This document shows positions 17,374-25,958 of a stretch of 64,000 nucleotides of DNA, piece by piece. The stretch comes from Janthinobacterium sp. PC23-8 (GTDB taxonomy: Bacteria; Pseudomonadota; Gammaproteobacteria; Burkholderiales; Burkholderiaceae_D). Every line of letters starts with the position of its first letter. Positions within the stretch are counted from its first letter, which is position 1. Under the pieces are notes generated by a model. The model made no database searches, was not told the origin of the DNA, and was given only the letters and a program-made list of their open reading frames with translations. The stretch lies in assembly GCF_002250505.1 (NCBI RefSeq), contig NZ_NJGY01000001.1:920151-984150 (forward strand). Reading direction: 5' to 3'. Position numbers and translations under genes: made by a program.

Positions 17374-17985
17374 ATGAGTGCATTGCCCGTCAATCCCGCC
17401 GAACTGCTCGCTGCCATGGCTGCGGGCGACCAGCGCGCGCTCGATGCTTTGTTCCGCGCCTGGTCGCCGCGCGTGCGCGTGTTTGCGCGGCTGCGGCTGG
17501 CCGGCTGCGGCCTCGATGCGCACGCCATCGCCGACGAAATCACGGTCGACGTGTTCCACGACGTATGGCGCGCGCCGATGCGCTACGACGGCCGGGTCGC
17601 CTTCGGCACCTGGCTGCTGACCCTGGCGCGCAACAAGGCCATTGACCAGATCCGCCGCCACGGCAAGCGCCAGAGGCGCGAAGAGTCGATCGACCTCGAC
17701 GGCTACGACCAGGCGCAGCTCGATGAACACGAACACGACCCGGGGCCGCAGGCCAGGCAGGAAGGCGCGCAGCGGCGCCACGCCATCCTCGACTGCCTGC
17801 GGCGCCTGCGCAACCCGATGCAGCGCGAAAGCCTGACGCTGTGGGCCATCGATGAGCTGTCGGTGGCCGATATCGCCCAGGTACAGCAGGCGCCGCAAGG
17901 CACCATCAAGACGCGGCTGTTCCATGGCCGCCTCCATCTGCGCCAGTGCATGGAACGCTGGTTTGTCCAGGAAGGCCCGGCATGA
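17374..17985 (+). CDS. ECF-type RNA polymerase sigma factor
   Basis: A 203-residue sigma-70 family protein with only regions 2 and 4. Region 2 is seen in LFRAWSPRVRVFARL to VDVFHDVWR and GTWLLTLARNKAIDQIRRHGKRQRRE. Region 4 is seen in DCLRRLRNPMQRESLTLWAIDELSVADIAQVQQAPQGTIKTRL. An acidic/basic linker of about 40 residues (DEHEHDPGPQARQEGAQ) separates the two. It directs RNA polymerase to a dedicated set of promoters. It is the first gene of a four-gene unit and its stop overlaps the anti-sigma-like start (ATGA). No ECF-like autoregulatory promoter was seen upstream. Target promoters are unknown. Confidence 0.9.
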   Translation: MSALPVNPAELLAAMAAGDQRALDALFRAWSPRVRVFARLRLAGCGLDAHAIADEITVDVFHDVWRAPMRYDGRVAFGTWLLTLARNKAIDQIRRHGKRQRREESIDLDGYDQAQLDEHEHDPGPQARQEGAQRRHAILDCLRRLRNPMQRESLTLWAIDELSVADIAQVQQAPQGTIKTRLFHGRLHLRQCMERWFVQEGPA

Positions 17986-18491
17986 CTGACCCCATCGACC
18001 CCGAAGACCAGCGCCTGCGCGCCATGCTGCGCGCAGCGCTCGACGCGGAAGCGGCCACGATGGCACCCGACACGGGCCTGGCGCAATTGCACCAGCGGCT
18101 GCGCCCGACAAGCTGGTGGCGGCGCCTGCGCTGGCCCACTTTGCCAACCTTTCCATCATTGGCGCCTTGGGCGATCACGGCGCTGGCCAGCGTCTGCATC
18201 GCGCAGGCCTGGCTGCTGTGGCGGCCGCACGATGCCGCTGGCGACCAGCTGCAGTGGCGCAGCCTGCCCGGCGTGCAAACCCAGGGCGCGGCGACCTTGC
18301 GCGCGCGCTTTGCGCCCGGCGCCACCGTCGAACAAGTGAGCGCCGCCTTGACGCAGGCCGGCGCCACCATCGTCGCCGGCCCGCTGGCCGACGGCGGCTA
18401 TCTGCTCGACGCGGCCGACCCGCCAGCGGCGCTGCGCAGCCTGCAATCGAGCGGCGCCATCGTCGCCACCATCGAACTGCGCCATCCATGA
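17982..18491 (+). CDS. membrane anti-sigma-like protein with a protease-prodomain-like periplasmic domain
   Basis: A 169-residue protein coupled to the sigma gene by an ATGA overlap. Residues 1-45 form a polar helical N-terminus, where an anti-sigma domain would sit, but without the Zn-binding HxxxCxxC motif. One TM helix lies at about 58-80 (APWAITALASVCIAQAWLLW). The exported C-terminal part (about 98-169) reads LRARFAPGATVEQVSAALTQ then AGATIVAGPLADGGYLLDA. Its beta-alpha-beta rhythm resembles the ferredoxin-like inhibitor-I9/peptidase prodomain fold. Position and topology strongly suggest the sigma factor's regulator. Whether the outer domain is a protease substrate or inhibitor is inference. 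The frame extends upstream of 17982, but that start fits the operon coupling. Confidence 0.72.
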   Translation: MTDPIDPEDQRLRAMLRAALDAEAATMAPDTGLAQLHQRLRPTSWWRRLRWPTLPTFPSLAPWAITALASVCIAQAWLLWRPHDAAGDQLQWRSLPGVQTQGAATLRARFAPGATVEQVSAALTQAGATIVAGPLADGGYLLDAADPPAALRSLQSSGAIVATIELRHP

Positions 18492-20137
18492 AGCGCCGGC
18501 TGTGCTGGCTGTTACTGCATTGCCTGGCAAGCGGCGCGGCGCTGGCCGGCGAGCGCCATGCGCTGCTGATCGGCGTGGGCGAACTGCCCGCCCTGCCGCG
18601 CGCAGCCTGGCTGGCCGGCCCCGCCAGCGACGTGGCCGCCATGGGCGCCGCGCTGCGCCAGCAAGGCTTTGGCGAACGGCATATCGCCAGCCTGGCCGAT
18701 GGCGCCGCCTTTGATGGACTGCCCACGCGCGCGGCCATCCTGGCGCGCCTGGCGCAGCTGGAAAAGACCCTGGGCAAGGATGACGTGTTGCTGCTGTACT
18801 GGTCAGGCCACAGCGTGCTGGCGCCCGCTTATCCCGGCGCTTTTAGCACCAGTCAAGGCACGCGCCTGCTCACGCGCGACAGCCGCCTCGGCCCGTCCGG
18901 ACGGCTGGACGGCGGCATCGGCAGCGCCGAACTGGGGCGCGCCATCGATGCGCTGTCGGCGCGCCAGGTACAGGTGGTGGCCGTGTTCGACACCTGCCAC
19001 GCGGCGGCCGGCACGCGCAGCGATGACGGTCTGATCTGGCGCGGCCTGTCGGCCAGCGAGATCGGCTGGCGCCAGGGCGCCGGCAAGGATCAGGGATCTG
19101 TATCGGGATCGCAACCGGCGCGGGCGCGTCCCCGCTTTGTCGGCTTCTTTGCCGCCGAAGCGCAGCAGCGTACGCCCGAGGCGCGCGGCGTCCCGCTCCC
19201 CGGCCAGTCGGCGGGATTATTTACGCGGGCCGTGATCGCCGGCCTGCAGGCGCAGCCCATCACCTACGCCGCCTGGGCCGGCAACGCCAGCGCGCAATAC
19301 CGCGCGGCGCTGCAAGCGTATCAACTGCCGCGCTCCGCCTGGCCCTCGCCCGTGTATGCAGGCAAGCTCGATGCGGCGCTATGGCGCGCGGACGACGCCG
19401 CACACATCGCCCCCCTGTGGCCGGTGCAACGCGACGCACAGGGCTGGAAGCTGCCCCATGGTCTGCTCGACGGCGTGCGCGGCGGCGACATGTTCGACGC
19501 GGGCGGCGCGCGCTGGCGCGCCAGCGAGGTGGGCTGGAACGGCGCGCGGCTGGTGCTGGCGGCCGACAGCCAGCAAACCCTGCCTGACACGAACTGGGCG
19601 CGCCGCACGCCGGCGCCAGGCACGCCGGACGGGCGTATCGCCTCGCTGCTGGCGCTGCCGCCATCAACCGGCGCCGCGCTGCTCGACGCGCGCATCGAAC
19701 TGACGCTGCCGGGCCAGGCGCCGCGCCAGTTGCCCCTGGCCGATGGCGACCTGGGCACGCTGCCGGCCGGCACGCGCATCCGCATCAGCGTGGAAAACCG
19801 TGGCGCGGCATCGGTCGACCTGGGCCTGGCGCATTTGCCGCAGCACGGCGCCGCCACCCGCATCTACCCGGCGCTGGCGGGCGACAGCAACCGCATGCCG
19901 CCGGCCATCGGCAACGGCATCAGCCGTTTTGAACGCAGCTTTGTCGTCAGCGGCCCGGCCTATGGCGTGGAGTGGCTGGCGCTGGTGGCCGCACCCGCCG
20001 CCAATGGCGCGCCAGCGCGCCGCTTTGCCATCCTCGACGCCCTGCCGGCCACCACGCGCGGTGGCGCAAGCCCGGCGCCAGCGGACACACCCGAGCAGGC
20101 GCAGCTGGCGCGCCTGTCGTGGAAGTCGGTGCCATGA
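18488..20137 (+). CDS. exported caspase-like peptidase (C14 / metacaspase fold)
   Basis: A 549-residue protein. A short Sec signal peptide (residues 1-20, cleavage after GAALA) is followed by a caspase-hemoglobinase domain: RHALLIGVG at 23-31, the catalytic histidine in LLLYWSGHS (H108) and the catalytic cysteine in VVAVFDTCHAA (C170). The dyad and its 62-residue spacing fit bacterial C14 peptidases. The remaining roughly 300 residues are a beta-rich region (THE-like domain around residues 395-520, for example DLGTLPAGTRIRISVENRG) that may bind a partner. It starts inside the stop of the anti-sigma-like gene (ATGA) and its own stop overlaps the TPR-CHAT start in the same way. Export implies action in the periplasm or outside. 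No substrate is known. Confidence 0.88.
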   Translation: MKRRLCWLLLHCLASGAALAGERHALLIGVGELPALPRAAWLAGPASDVAAMGAALRQQGFGERHIASLADGAAFDGLPTRAAILARLAQLEKTLGKDDVLLLYWSGHSVLAPAYPGAFSTSQGTRLLTRDSRLGPSGRLDGGIGSAELGRAIDALSARQVQVVAVFDTCHAAAGTRSDDGLIWRGLSASEIGWRQGAGKDQGSVSGSQPARARPRFVGFFAAEAQQRTPEARGVPLPGQSAGLFTRAVIAGLQAQPITYAAWAGNASAQYRAALQAYQLPRSAWPSPVYAGKLDAALWRADDAAHIAPLWPVQRDAQGWKLPHGLLDGVRGGDMFDAGGARWRASEVGWNGARLVLAADSQQTLPDTNWARRTPAPGTPDGRIASLLALPPSTGAALLDARIELTLPGQAPRQLPLADGDLGTLPAGTRIRISVENRGAASVDLGLAHLPQHGAATRIYPALAGDSNRMPPAIGNGISRFERSFVVSGPAYGVEWLALVAAPAANGAPARRFAILDALPATTRGGASPAPADTPEQAQLARLSWKSVP

Positions 20138-23100
20138 AGCGCTGGCTGCTGATGCTGCTGCTGGCCGGCCCCATGACCGCGATGGCGGCCGATAGCTGCC
20201 AGGCCACCATCGCGCCGTGGCTGGAAAAAGGCAATGAGGCCAGTGCGGCCGAGCAGCCGGCCGTAGCGCTGCCGCTGTTCCAGCAAGCCCTGGCGGCATG
20301 CCGGCAGGCCGGCGACCAGGCGGGCGTGGCCAGCAGCTTGCTGGGCCTGGGCCAGAGCCTGCAACTGCTGCACCGCTATGCCGACAGCGAACAGGCGCTG
20401 CTCGAAGGCTGGGCCATCCGCCAGCGGATCGGTGATGGCGATGGCGACCCGGGCCGCGAGAACATGTATTACCCGAGCGAGTTGATGTATCTGTACCGCC
20501 AGTGGAGCCACTTCGAGCTGGCCTGGCAATGGGGCGATATTGCGCTGGCCGCCAAGGCGCGCCTGATCGGCAAGGACACCGTGTCGTATGGCACCAGCCT
20601 GTCGAACCTGTCCGGCGTGGCGCTGCAGACCAGGGAGTACGCGCGCGGCCTGCCATATGCGCGGCAGGCGATGGAGACCTGGGAGCGCACCTCGGGCAAG
20701 AACAGCACCGACCACGCCTGGGGCATGCGCGACGTCGGCGTGCTGCTGCTGCGCATGGGCCGCATGCAGGAAGCATACGGCTATCTGGAACTGGCCTACC
20801 GGATACGCCTGGGCGCCTTCGGCGAAGACGCCACCGAGACGCAAACCAGCGTCAACGACCTGGCCAACTGGCACACCCTGGCCGGCAACGACCGCCAGGC
20901 GCTATCGTTCGCCCAGCGCGCGCTGGCCAGCGCCGTGCGCAAGGCGGGACCTGAGTCGATGCAGGCCAGCGTGGCCCTGGGCCGCCTGGCAGGCATCCAT
21001 TTGCGTCTGGGCGAAAGCGGCAAGGCGCTGCAGGAAGCCGAAGACGGCCTGCGCATCCGCCGCGCCCTGTACGGCGAGCGCCACGCCCATACCGTCAACG
21101 CCTGGCAGGATGTAGCGCAAGCGGCGCTGGCCGACAACCAGTTGGGGCGCGCCGAGGTGGCGGCCGGCGAGGCGCTGCGCCACTGCCGCAGCGTGCAGGG
21201 CGACACGGCCCCGGCTTGCGCCTTGCACCAGCTCACGCAGGGCGGCGCATTGCTGGCGCTGGGCCAGTACCAGGCGGCGCTGGACGCGGCGCAGGCGGCG
21301 GCCAGGCTGGCCATGTCGGGCGAGCAGATGCTCCCCGGCGACGAGGCCGAAGCGCTGCTGCTGGCGGCGCAGGCGCAGATCGCGCTGGGCCGGCAAGCAG
21401 AAGCCGTCGCCGCCCTGGCCACGCTCGAAGCACGCCTGGCGCAAACGCCGCCCGCGTCAAAAGAGCTGCTGGACACGGTGCGCCAGGCGCATCTGCTGGC
21501 GCGTGCGGAAGTCGGCAATGCAGCTGCGCTTCCTGCGCTGGCGCAGCACGCATCGAACCTGGCGCAGCAGCTGGCCGAGACGCGCGGCCCGTCCCACCCC
21601 GCTTACGCGCAGGCGCTGCTCGACGCGGCCAGCTTGCAGGCGCGCGCGGGCCAATTGGCCACGGCGCGCGGGCAGGCGGCGCGCGCGCTGGCCATCGCGC
21701 TGGCCAATGACAGCACACTGCTCGAAGCGCGCGCCGCCTTGCAACTGGGCGCGCTGGAAGAAGATGGGGCCGCGATTTTCCTCGGCAAGCAGGCCGTCAA
21801 TGCGCTGCAAACGGCGCGCGTGGCGACCAGCGGGCTGCCGGTGGCGCTGCGCCTGGGCTTTGTGCGGCAAAAGCGCGCCGCCTACGGCCAGCTGGCCGAC
21901 CGCCTGCTCGACCAGCGCCGCCTGCCCGAGGCCGAAACCGTGCTGGCCATGGTGCGCGAAGACGAGTTTCACAGCCTGGTCAGGAGCGGCCCGGATCCGC
22001 GCACCACGCGCCTCGACTACACGGGCGTGGAAGCGGCCTGGCAGCGCCAGTTCGCCGCCAGCGGCGCGGCCCTGCGCGCCGGCAGCGCCGCGCTGGCCGT
22101 GGCACGCGAACAGCAGGCGCAAAACGCAGCGCAGGCCGATGCGGCGCTGGCGGCGGCGCAAGCGTCGATGGCCAGCCTGGTCGACGATGCTGCCACGGCG
22201 CTGCTGGCGCTGCCGTCCACACCGAAGGCCACCACCGTACGCGACGCCCGCGCCGCCAGCATGCCGGCGGCGCCGTTAAAGCGCGGCACCTTGCACCTGA
22301 CTTACCTGGTGACGGGCCAGCGCCTTCGCATCGTGGCGCGCCGTGCCGGCCGCGCCGGCACCCATGTTTATAACGTCGCCATCGACGAGCGCGCGCTGGC
22401 GCAGCAGATCGCCCGCCTGCGCCGCAGCGCACAGGACCCGGACCAGGATGCCAGGGCCGAGGCGCAGGCGCTGTATGCGCTGTTGATCGCGCCGGCGCGG
22501 GCCGATCTTGCCGGCGCCACGTCGCTGTCGCTGTCGCTGGGCGGCGTGCTGCGCTACCTGCCGTTTGCCATGCTGCATGACGGACGCCGCTGGCTGGTCG
22601 AACGGCTGCCCGTGTCGCTGCAGGCCGGCAGCGGCACGATGGAACAGGCGCCGGCGCGCGCGCCGTCGATGGCGCTGTTTGGCCAGACCGGCGCCAGCGG
22701 CGAGCTGCCCGCACTGCCCTTCGTGCGGCGCGAACTGCAAGCCGTCGACACCATCGAACGGGCCGCGCGCATCCCCAGCCGCGTCTACCTCGATGACGAT
22801 TTCACCGCAGAAGCGCTGCGCCAGGCGCTGCCGGCCAACAGCGGCGTGCATATCGCCAGCCACTTCGTGCTGCGCTCGGGCGCCGGCCAGGATTCGTATC
22901 TGCTGCTGGGCGACGGCCAGAAACTGAGCCTGGCCGAATTGGGTAGCAGCCGCTACCGCTTCGACGGCCTGGACCTGCTGACCCTGTCGGCCTGCGAGAC
23001 GGCAGTACCGGCCGGCACCGACGACACCGGCCGCGAACTCGAAGGCCTGGCCTGGCTGGCGCGCCAGCGCGGCGCGCACAATGTGCTGGCCAGCCTGTGG

Positions 23101-23343
23101 CGCGTGTCGGACCAGTCGACCGCCACCCTGATGCGCGATTTTTATGCGGCCCGCAGGCAAGGCAAAAGCAAGCCGCAAGCCTTGCGCCAGGCGCAGCTGC
23201 ACCAGTTGCGGGCAGGCCGGCAAGCTGCCGCGAACCGGGCCGGGCGCGGTCTTGCACCGCTCGACACGACATCGCCGGCCACCACGGGCCAGTCGCGCAG
23301 CCATCCTTTCTACTGGGCCGGTTTTATCCTGCTCGGTTCCTGA
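20134..23343 (+). CDS. exported TPR-CHAT peptidase (caspase/HetF-associated-with-TPRs)
   Basis: A 1069-residue protein with a clear signal peptide (MKRWLLMLLLAGPMTAMA, cleavage before ADSC). About 700 residues of helical TPR-type repeats follow (for example ALPLFQQALAACRQAGDQAG, YGYLELAYRIRLGAFGE). The C-terminal CHAT peptidase domain (about 770-1069) has the histidine motif GVHIASHFV (H906/H910) and the cysteine motif LLTLSACETAVPAG (C954). The 44-residue His910-to-Cys954 spacing fits CHAT proteases, so the site looks intact. In cytoplasmic systems TPR-CHAT proteins cleave partner proteins when activated; here both the signal peptide and the operon place it in the envelope. It is translationally coupled to the caspase-like gene by an ATGA overlap. 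It is the last of the four coupled genes. Confidence 0.9.
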   Translation: MKRWLLMLLLAGPMTAMAADSCQATIAPWLEKGNEASAAEQPAVALPLFQQALAACRQAGDQAGVASSLLGLGQSLQLLHRYADSEQALLEGWAIRQRIGDGDGDPGRENMYYPSELMYLYRQWSHFELAWQWGDIALAAKARLIGKDTVSYGTSLSNLSGVALQTREYARGLPYARQAMETWERTSGKNSTDHAWGMRDVGVLLLRMGRMQEAYGYLELAYRIRLGAFGEDATETQTSVNDLANWHTLAGNDRQALSFAQRALASAVRKAGPESMQASVALGRLAGIHLRLGESGKALQEAEDGLRIRRALYGERHAHTVNAWQDVAQAALADNQLGRAEVAAGEALRHCRSVQGDTAPACALHQLTQGGALLALGQYQAALDAAQAAARLAMSGEQMLPGDEAEALLLAAQAQIALGRQAEAVAALATLEARLAQTPPASKELLDTVRQAHLLARAEVGNAAALPALAQHASNLAQQLAETRGPSHPAYAQALLDAASLQARAGQLATARGQAARALAIALANDSTLLEARAALQLGALEEDGAAIFLGKQAVNALQTARVATSGLPVALRLGFVRQKRAAYGQLADRLLDQRRLPEAETVLAMVREDEFHSLVRSGPDPRTTRLDYTGVEAAWQRQFAASGAALRAGSAALAVAREQQAQNAAQADAALAAAQASMASLVDDAATALLALPSTPKATTVRDARAASMPAAPLKRGTLHLTYLVTGQRLRIVARRAGRAGTHVYNVAIDERALAQQIARLRRSAQDPDQDARAEAQALYALLIAPARADLAGATSLSLSLGGVLRYLPFAMLHDGRRWLVERLPVSLQAGSGTMEQAPARAPSMALFGQTGASGELPALPFVRRELQAVDTIERAARIPSRVYLDDDFTAEALRQALPANSGVHIASHFVLRSGAGQDSYLLLGDGQKLSLAELGSSRYRFDGLDLLTLSACETAVPAGTDDTGRELEGLAWLARQRGAHNVLASLWRVSDQSTATLMRDFYAARRQGKSKPQALRQAQLHQLRAGRQAAANRAGRGLAPLDTTSPATTGQSRSHPFYWAGFILLGS

Positions 23344-23364
23344 CACTTTTTTTATTGCTGATCC

Positions 23365-25236
23365 ATGCCCCTCTCTCGCCGCCCCCTGCTTGCCCTGCTG
23401 TTCGCCGCCGCCTGCCATGCGCAGGCCGCCGAACACATCGTATTGAACGTTGACGCCAGCAATGTCGCACAGCAGATTTTCCAGGTCCATGCGTCGATTC
23501 CCGCCGTCCCCGGCGAGCTGACCCTGCTGTACCCGCAATGGATACCGGGCAACCACGGCCCCAGCGGCCCGCTGAACCAATTGGCCGGCCTGCGCCTGTC
23601 GGCCAATGGCCAGAGCCTGGAATGGCGGCGCGACCCCGTCAACATGTTCGCCTTTCACGTCACCGTGCCGGCTGGCGCCGCCACCGTGGAAGCGCGCTAC
23701 CAGTTCCTCTCGCCGGTCGAAGCGAACCAGGGCCGCATCACCATGACGCGCGAGATGCTGGGCGTGCAGTGGCAGGCCATGACCCTGTATCCGGCCGGGC
23801 GCCCCACGCGCGAAATCGCCGTGCAAGCCAATTTGACGCTGCCGGCCGGCTGGCAGTTCGGCAGCGCGCTGGACGTGCAAAGCCAGGCGGCCACGCCAGC
23901 GGGCCAGCAGGTGGCGTTCAAGCCGCTGGACCTGGAAACCCTGGTCGACTCGCCCCTGTTCGCCGGCCGCCATTTCAAGCGCATCGACCTCGACCCGGGC
24001 GCCCGATTTCCCGTGCACCTGAACCTGGTGGCCGACAGCGCCGACAGCCTGGAGGCGACGCCGGAACAGATCGCGCCGCACCGCGCGCTGATGCAGCAAG
24101 CGTATAAATTGTTCGGCTCGCGCCATTACAAGCATTACGATTTCCTGCTGGCGCAAAGCGATGAATTCGGCGGCATCGGCCGCGAGCACCAGCAGTCGAG
24201 CGAGAACGGCGTCAAGCCCGGCTACTTCAGCGACTGGGACAAGAGCGCGCCGGTGCGCGTGCTGCTGCCGCACGAGCTGACGCATTCCTGGAACGGCAAG
24301 TTCCGCCGCCCGGCCGGCCAGGACACGCCGGACTTCAACACGCCGCTGCAAAACAGCCTGTTGTGGGTGTATGAGGGGCAGACGCAGTACTGGGGCAATG
24401 TGCTGGCAGCCCGTTCCGGCCTGGTCGACCCGGTGCATATGCGCGAGCTGTTCGCCGCCACCGCCGCGCGCTACGACGTGGAGCCGGGGCGCAGCTGGCG
24501 CACCATGGGCGACACCACCAACGATCCCATCATCAATGGCCGCCGCCCGCAGGGCTGGAGCAGCTGGCAGCGCGATGAAGATTATTATATGGAAGGGGCA
24601 TTGATCTGGCTCGACGTCGACACATTGATCCGCGAACTGTCGCGCGAGCGCCGTTCGCTCGACGATTTCGCGCGCCTCTTCTTTGGCGTCAACGACGGCA
24701 GCACCACGGCGCTGACCTACACGTTTGACGATGTGGTGGCGGCGCTGAACGCGGTACAGCCCCACGACTGGGCCACCTTTTTGCACCGCCGCGTCGATGG
24801 GCACGGCCCCGGCGCGCCACTCGACGGCCTGGTGCGCGCCGGCTGGAAACTGGTCTACCGCGATACCCCCACGGCCTTTCTGAAGGCCGATGAAGAGCGC
24901 GGCAAAAGCACCGACCTGACCTATTCGCTGGGCATGGTGATCGACAAGGACGGCAAACTGGGCCGGCTGCTGTGGGACGGTCCCGCCTTCAAGGCCGGCC
25001 TGTCGGGCAACACGACCTTGCTGGCAGTCAATGGCACGGCCTACACGCCCACGCTGCTGAAAGCCGCCATCACCACCGCCAAGAACGGTAGCGAACCGAT
25101 CAACCTGCTGGTCAGGAAGGGCAAGCAGTTCCTGACCGTGGCGCTCGACTATCACGGCGGCCTGAAGTATCCGCAACTCGAACGCATCGCCGGCACGCCG
25201 GACCGCCTGAGCGCGATCTTGCAGCCGTTAAAATAA
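23365..25236 (+). CDS. M61-family metallopeptidase (glycyl aminopeptidase-like) with C-terminal PDZ
   Basis: A 623-residue secreted or periplasmic aminopeptidase. A signal peptide ends near CHAQA, followed by an N-terminal beta domain. The zinc site is HELTH at residues 303-307 with the third ligand E337 in VYEGQTQYWGN, the canonical M61 arrangement. A C-terminal PDZ domain spans about residues 525-610 (LTYSLGMVIDKDGKLGRLLWDGPAFKAGL). M61 enzymes remove N-terminal small residues, especially glycine. It lies 21 bp after the TPR-CHAT gene on the same strand, with a T-rich spacer and no good Shine-Dalgarno. It could be a fifth operon member or separately expressed. Confidence 0.93.
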   Translation: MPLSRRPLLALLFAAACHAQAAEHIVLNVDASNVAQQIFQVHASIPAVPGELTLLYPQWIPGNHGPSGPLNQLAGLRLSANGQSLEWRRDPVNMFAFHVTVPAGAATVEARYQFLSPVEANQGRITMTREMLGVQWQAMTLYPAGRPTREIAVQANLTLPAGWQFGSALDVQSQAATPAGQQVAFKPLDLETLVDSPLFAGRHFKRIDLDPGARFPVHLNLVADSADSLEATPEQIAPHRALMQQAYKLFGSRHYKHYDFLLAQSDEFGGIGREHQQSSENGVKPGYFSDWDKSAPVRVLLPHELTHSWNGKFRRPAGQDTPDFNTPLQNSLLWVYEGQTQYWGNVLAARSGLVDPVHMRELFAATAARYDVEPGRSWRTMGDTTNDPIINGRRPQGWSSWQRDEDYYMEGALIWLDVDTLIRELSRERRSLDDFARLFFGVNDGSTTALTYTFDDVVAALNAVQPHDWATFLHRRVDGHGPGAPLDGLVRAGWKLVYRDTPTAFLKADEERGKSTDLTYSLGMVIDKDGKLGRLLWDGPAFKAGLSGNTTLLAVNGTAYTPTLLKAAITTAKNGSEPINLLVRKGKQFLTVALDYHGGLKYPQLERIAGTPDRLSAILQPLK

Positions 25237-25303
25237 AGCTATCGCGCGCTGGCCCGCGCGGTGCCGTTTTAAGATGGCACAGCACATTGACCAAGGAGAA
25301 ATC

Positions 25304-25936
25304 ATGATCACGCTCTACACCTGGACCACGCCCAACGGCCGCAAGCCCACCATCCTGCTCGAGGAATTGAGCATTCCCTATCGTATCGAGGCGGTCAATA
25401 TAGGCGAAGGCCAGCAGTTCACGCCGGAATTCCTGGCCATTTCGCCCAACAACAAGATCCCCGCCATCGTCGACGAAGACGCCGAAGGCGGCGCGCTGCC
25501 GCTGTTTGAAAGCGCCGCCATCCTGATTTACCTGGCGGAAAAACACCAGCGTTTCCTGGCGCCCTCGGGGCCTGCCCGCTACAAGGCCCTGGAATGGCTG
25601 AGCTGGCAAATCGGCGGCCTTGGCCCCATGCTGGGCCAACTGGGCTATTTCGAGCGGGCCGAGGAAAAATCGGAACAGGCGCTAAAACGTTACCGCGAAG
25701 AAGCAGAAAGATTGCTCAACGTCATGGAAAAGCAGTTGTCCGCCGCGCCCTACCTGGCCGGCAGCGAGTACACGATTGCCGATATCGCCGCCTACCCGTG
25801 GGTGCGCGCCGCCGAGGAACGCCTCAAGGGTGCGCTGGGCGCGCAGATCGAAACGAGTCCGGCGCTGCAGCGCTGGCTGACCCTGGTGGGCGAGCGCCCA
25901 GCCGTGCAGCGCGGCATGGCGCTGCCCAAAGTCTGA
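25304..25936 (+). CDS. glutathione S-transferase / disulfide-bond oxidoreductase, YfcG-like
   Basis: A 210-residue GST-fold protein. The N-terminal thioredoxin-like domain carries TPNGRKPTILLEEL with the TxNGxK active-site region of nu-class enzymes, FLAISPNNKIPAIVDEDA and LFESAAILIYLAEK. The C-terminal helical domain has WQIGGLGPMLGQLGYF. The order and wording closely match E. coli YfcG, which reduces disulfides using glutathione. The ATG at 25304 is preferred to an upstream one because AAGGAGA sits 4-11 nt before it and the strand starts with ITLYTW. It is monocistronic or loosely linked to the small gene after it. Confidence 0.92.
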   Translation: MITLYTWTTPNGRKPTILLEELSIPYRIEAVNIGEGQQFTPEFLAISPNNKIPAIVDEDAEGGALPLFESAAILIYLAEKHQRFLAPSGPARYKALEWLSWQIGGLGPMLGQLGYFERAEEKSEQALKRYREEAERLLNVMEKQLSAAPYLAGSEYTIADIAAYPWVRAAEERLKGALGAQIETSPALQRWLTLVGERPAVQRGMALPKV

Positions 25937-25958
25937 TTGATTGGTGTATGCTGACACC

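Noticed and set aside
17374-23343. CRISPR type III-E (Craspase) locus because of sigma + TPR-CHAT
   Set aside because: No repeats, Cas7-11, Csx30-like or Cas1/Cas2 genes are present, and the CHAT protein has a signal peptide. Only the logic of sigma plus CHAT is similar.
22276-25176. 966-residue open frame antisense to the TPR-CHAT and M61 genes
   Set aside because: It runs across two unrelated sense genes and has no domain-like features, so it is a codon-bias shadow.
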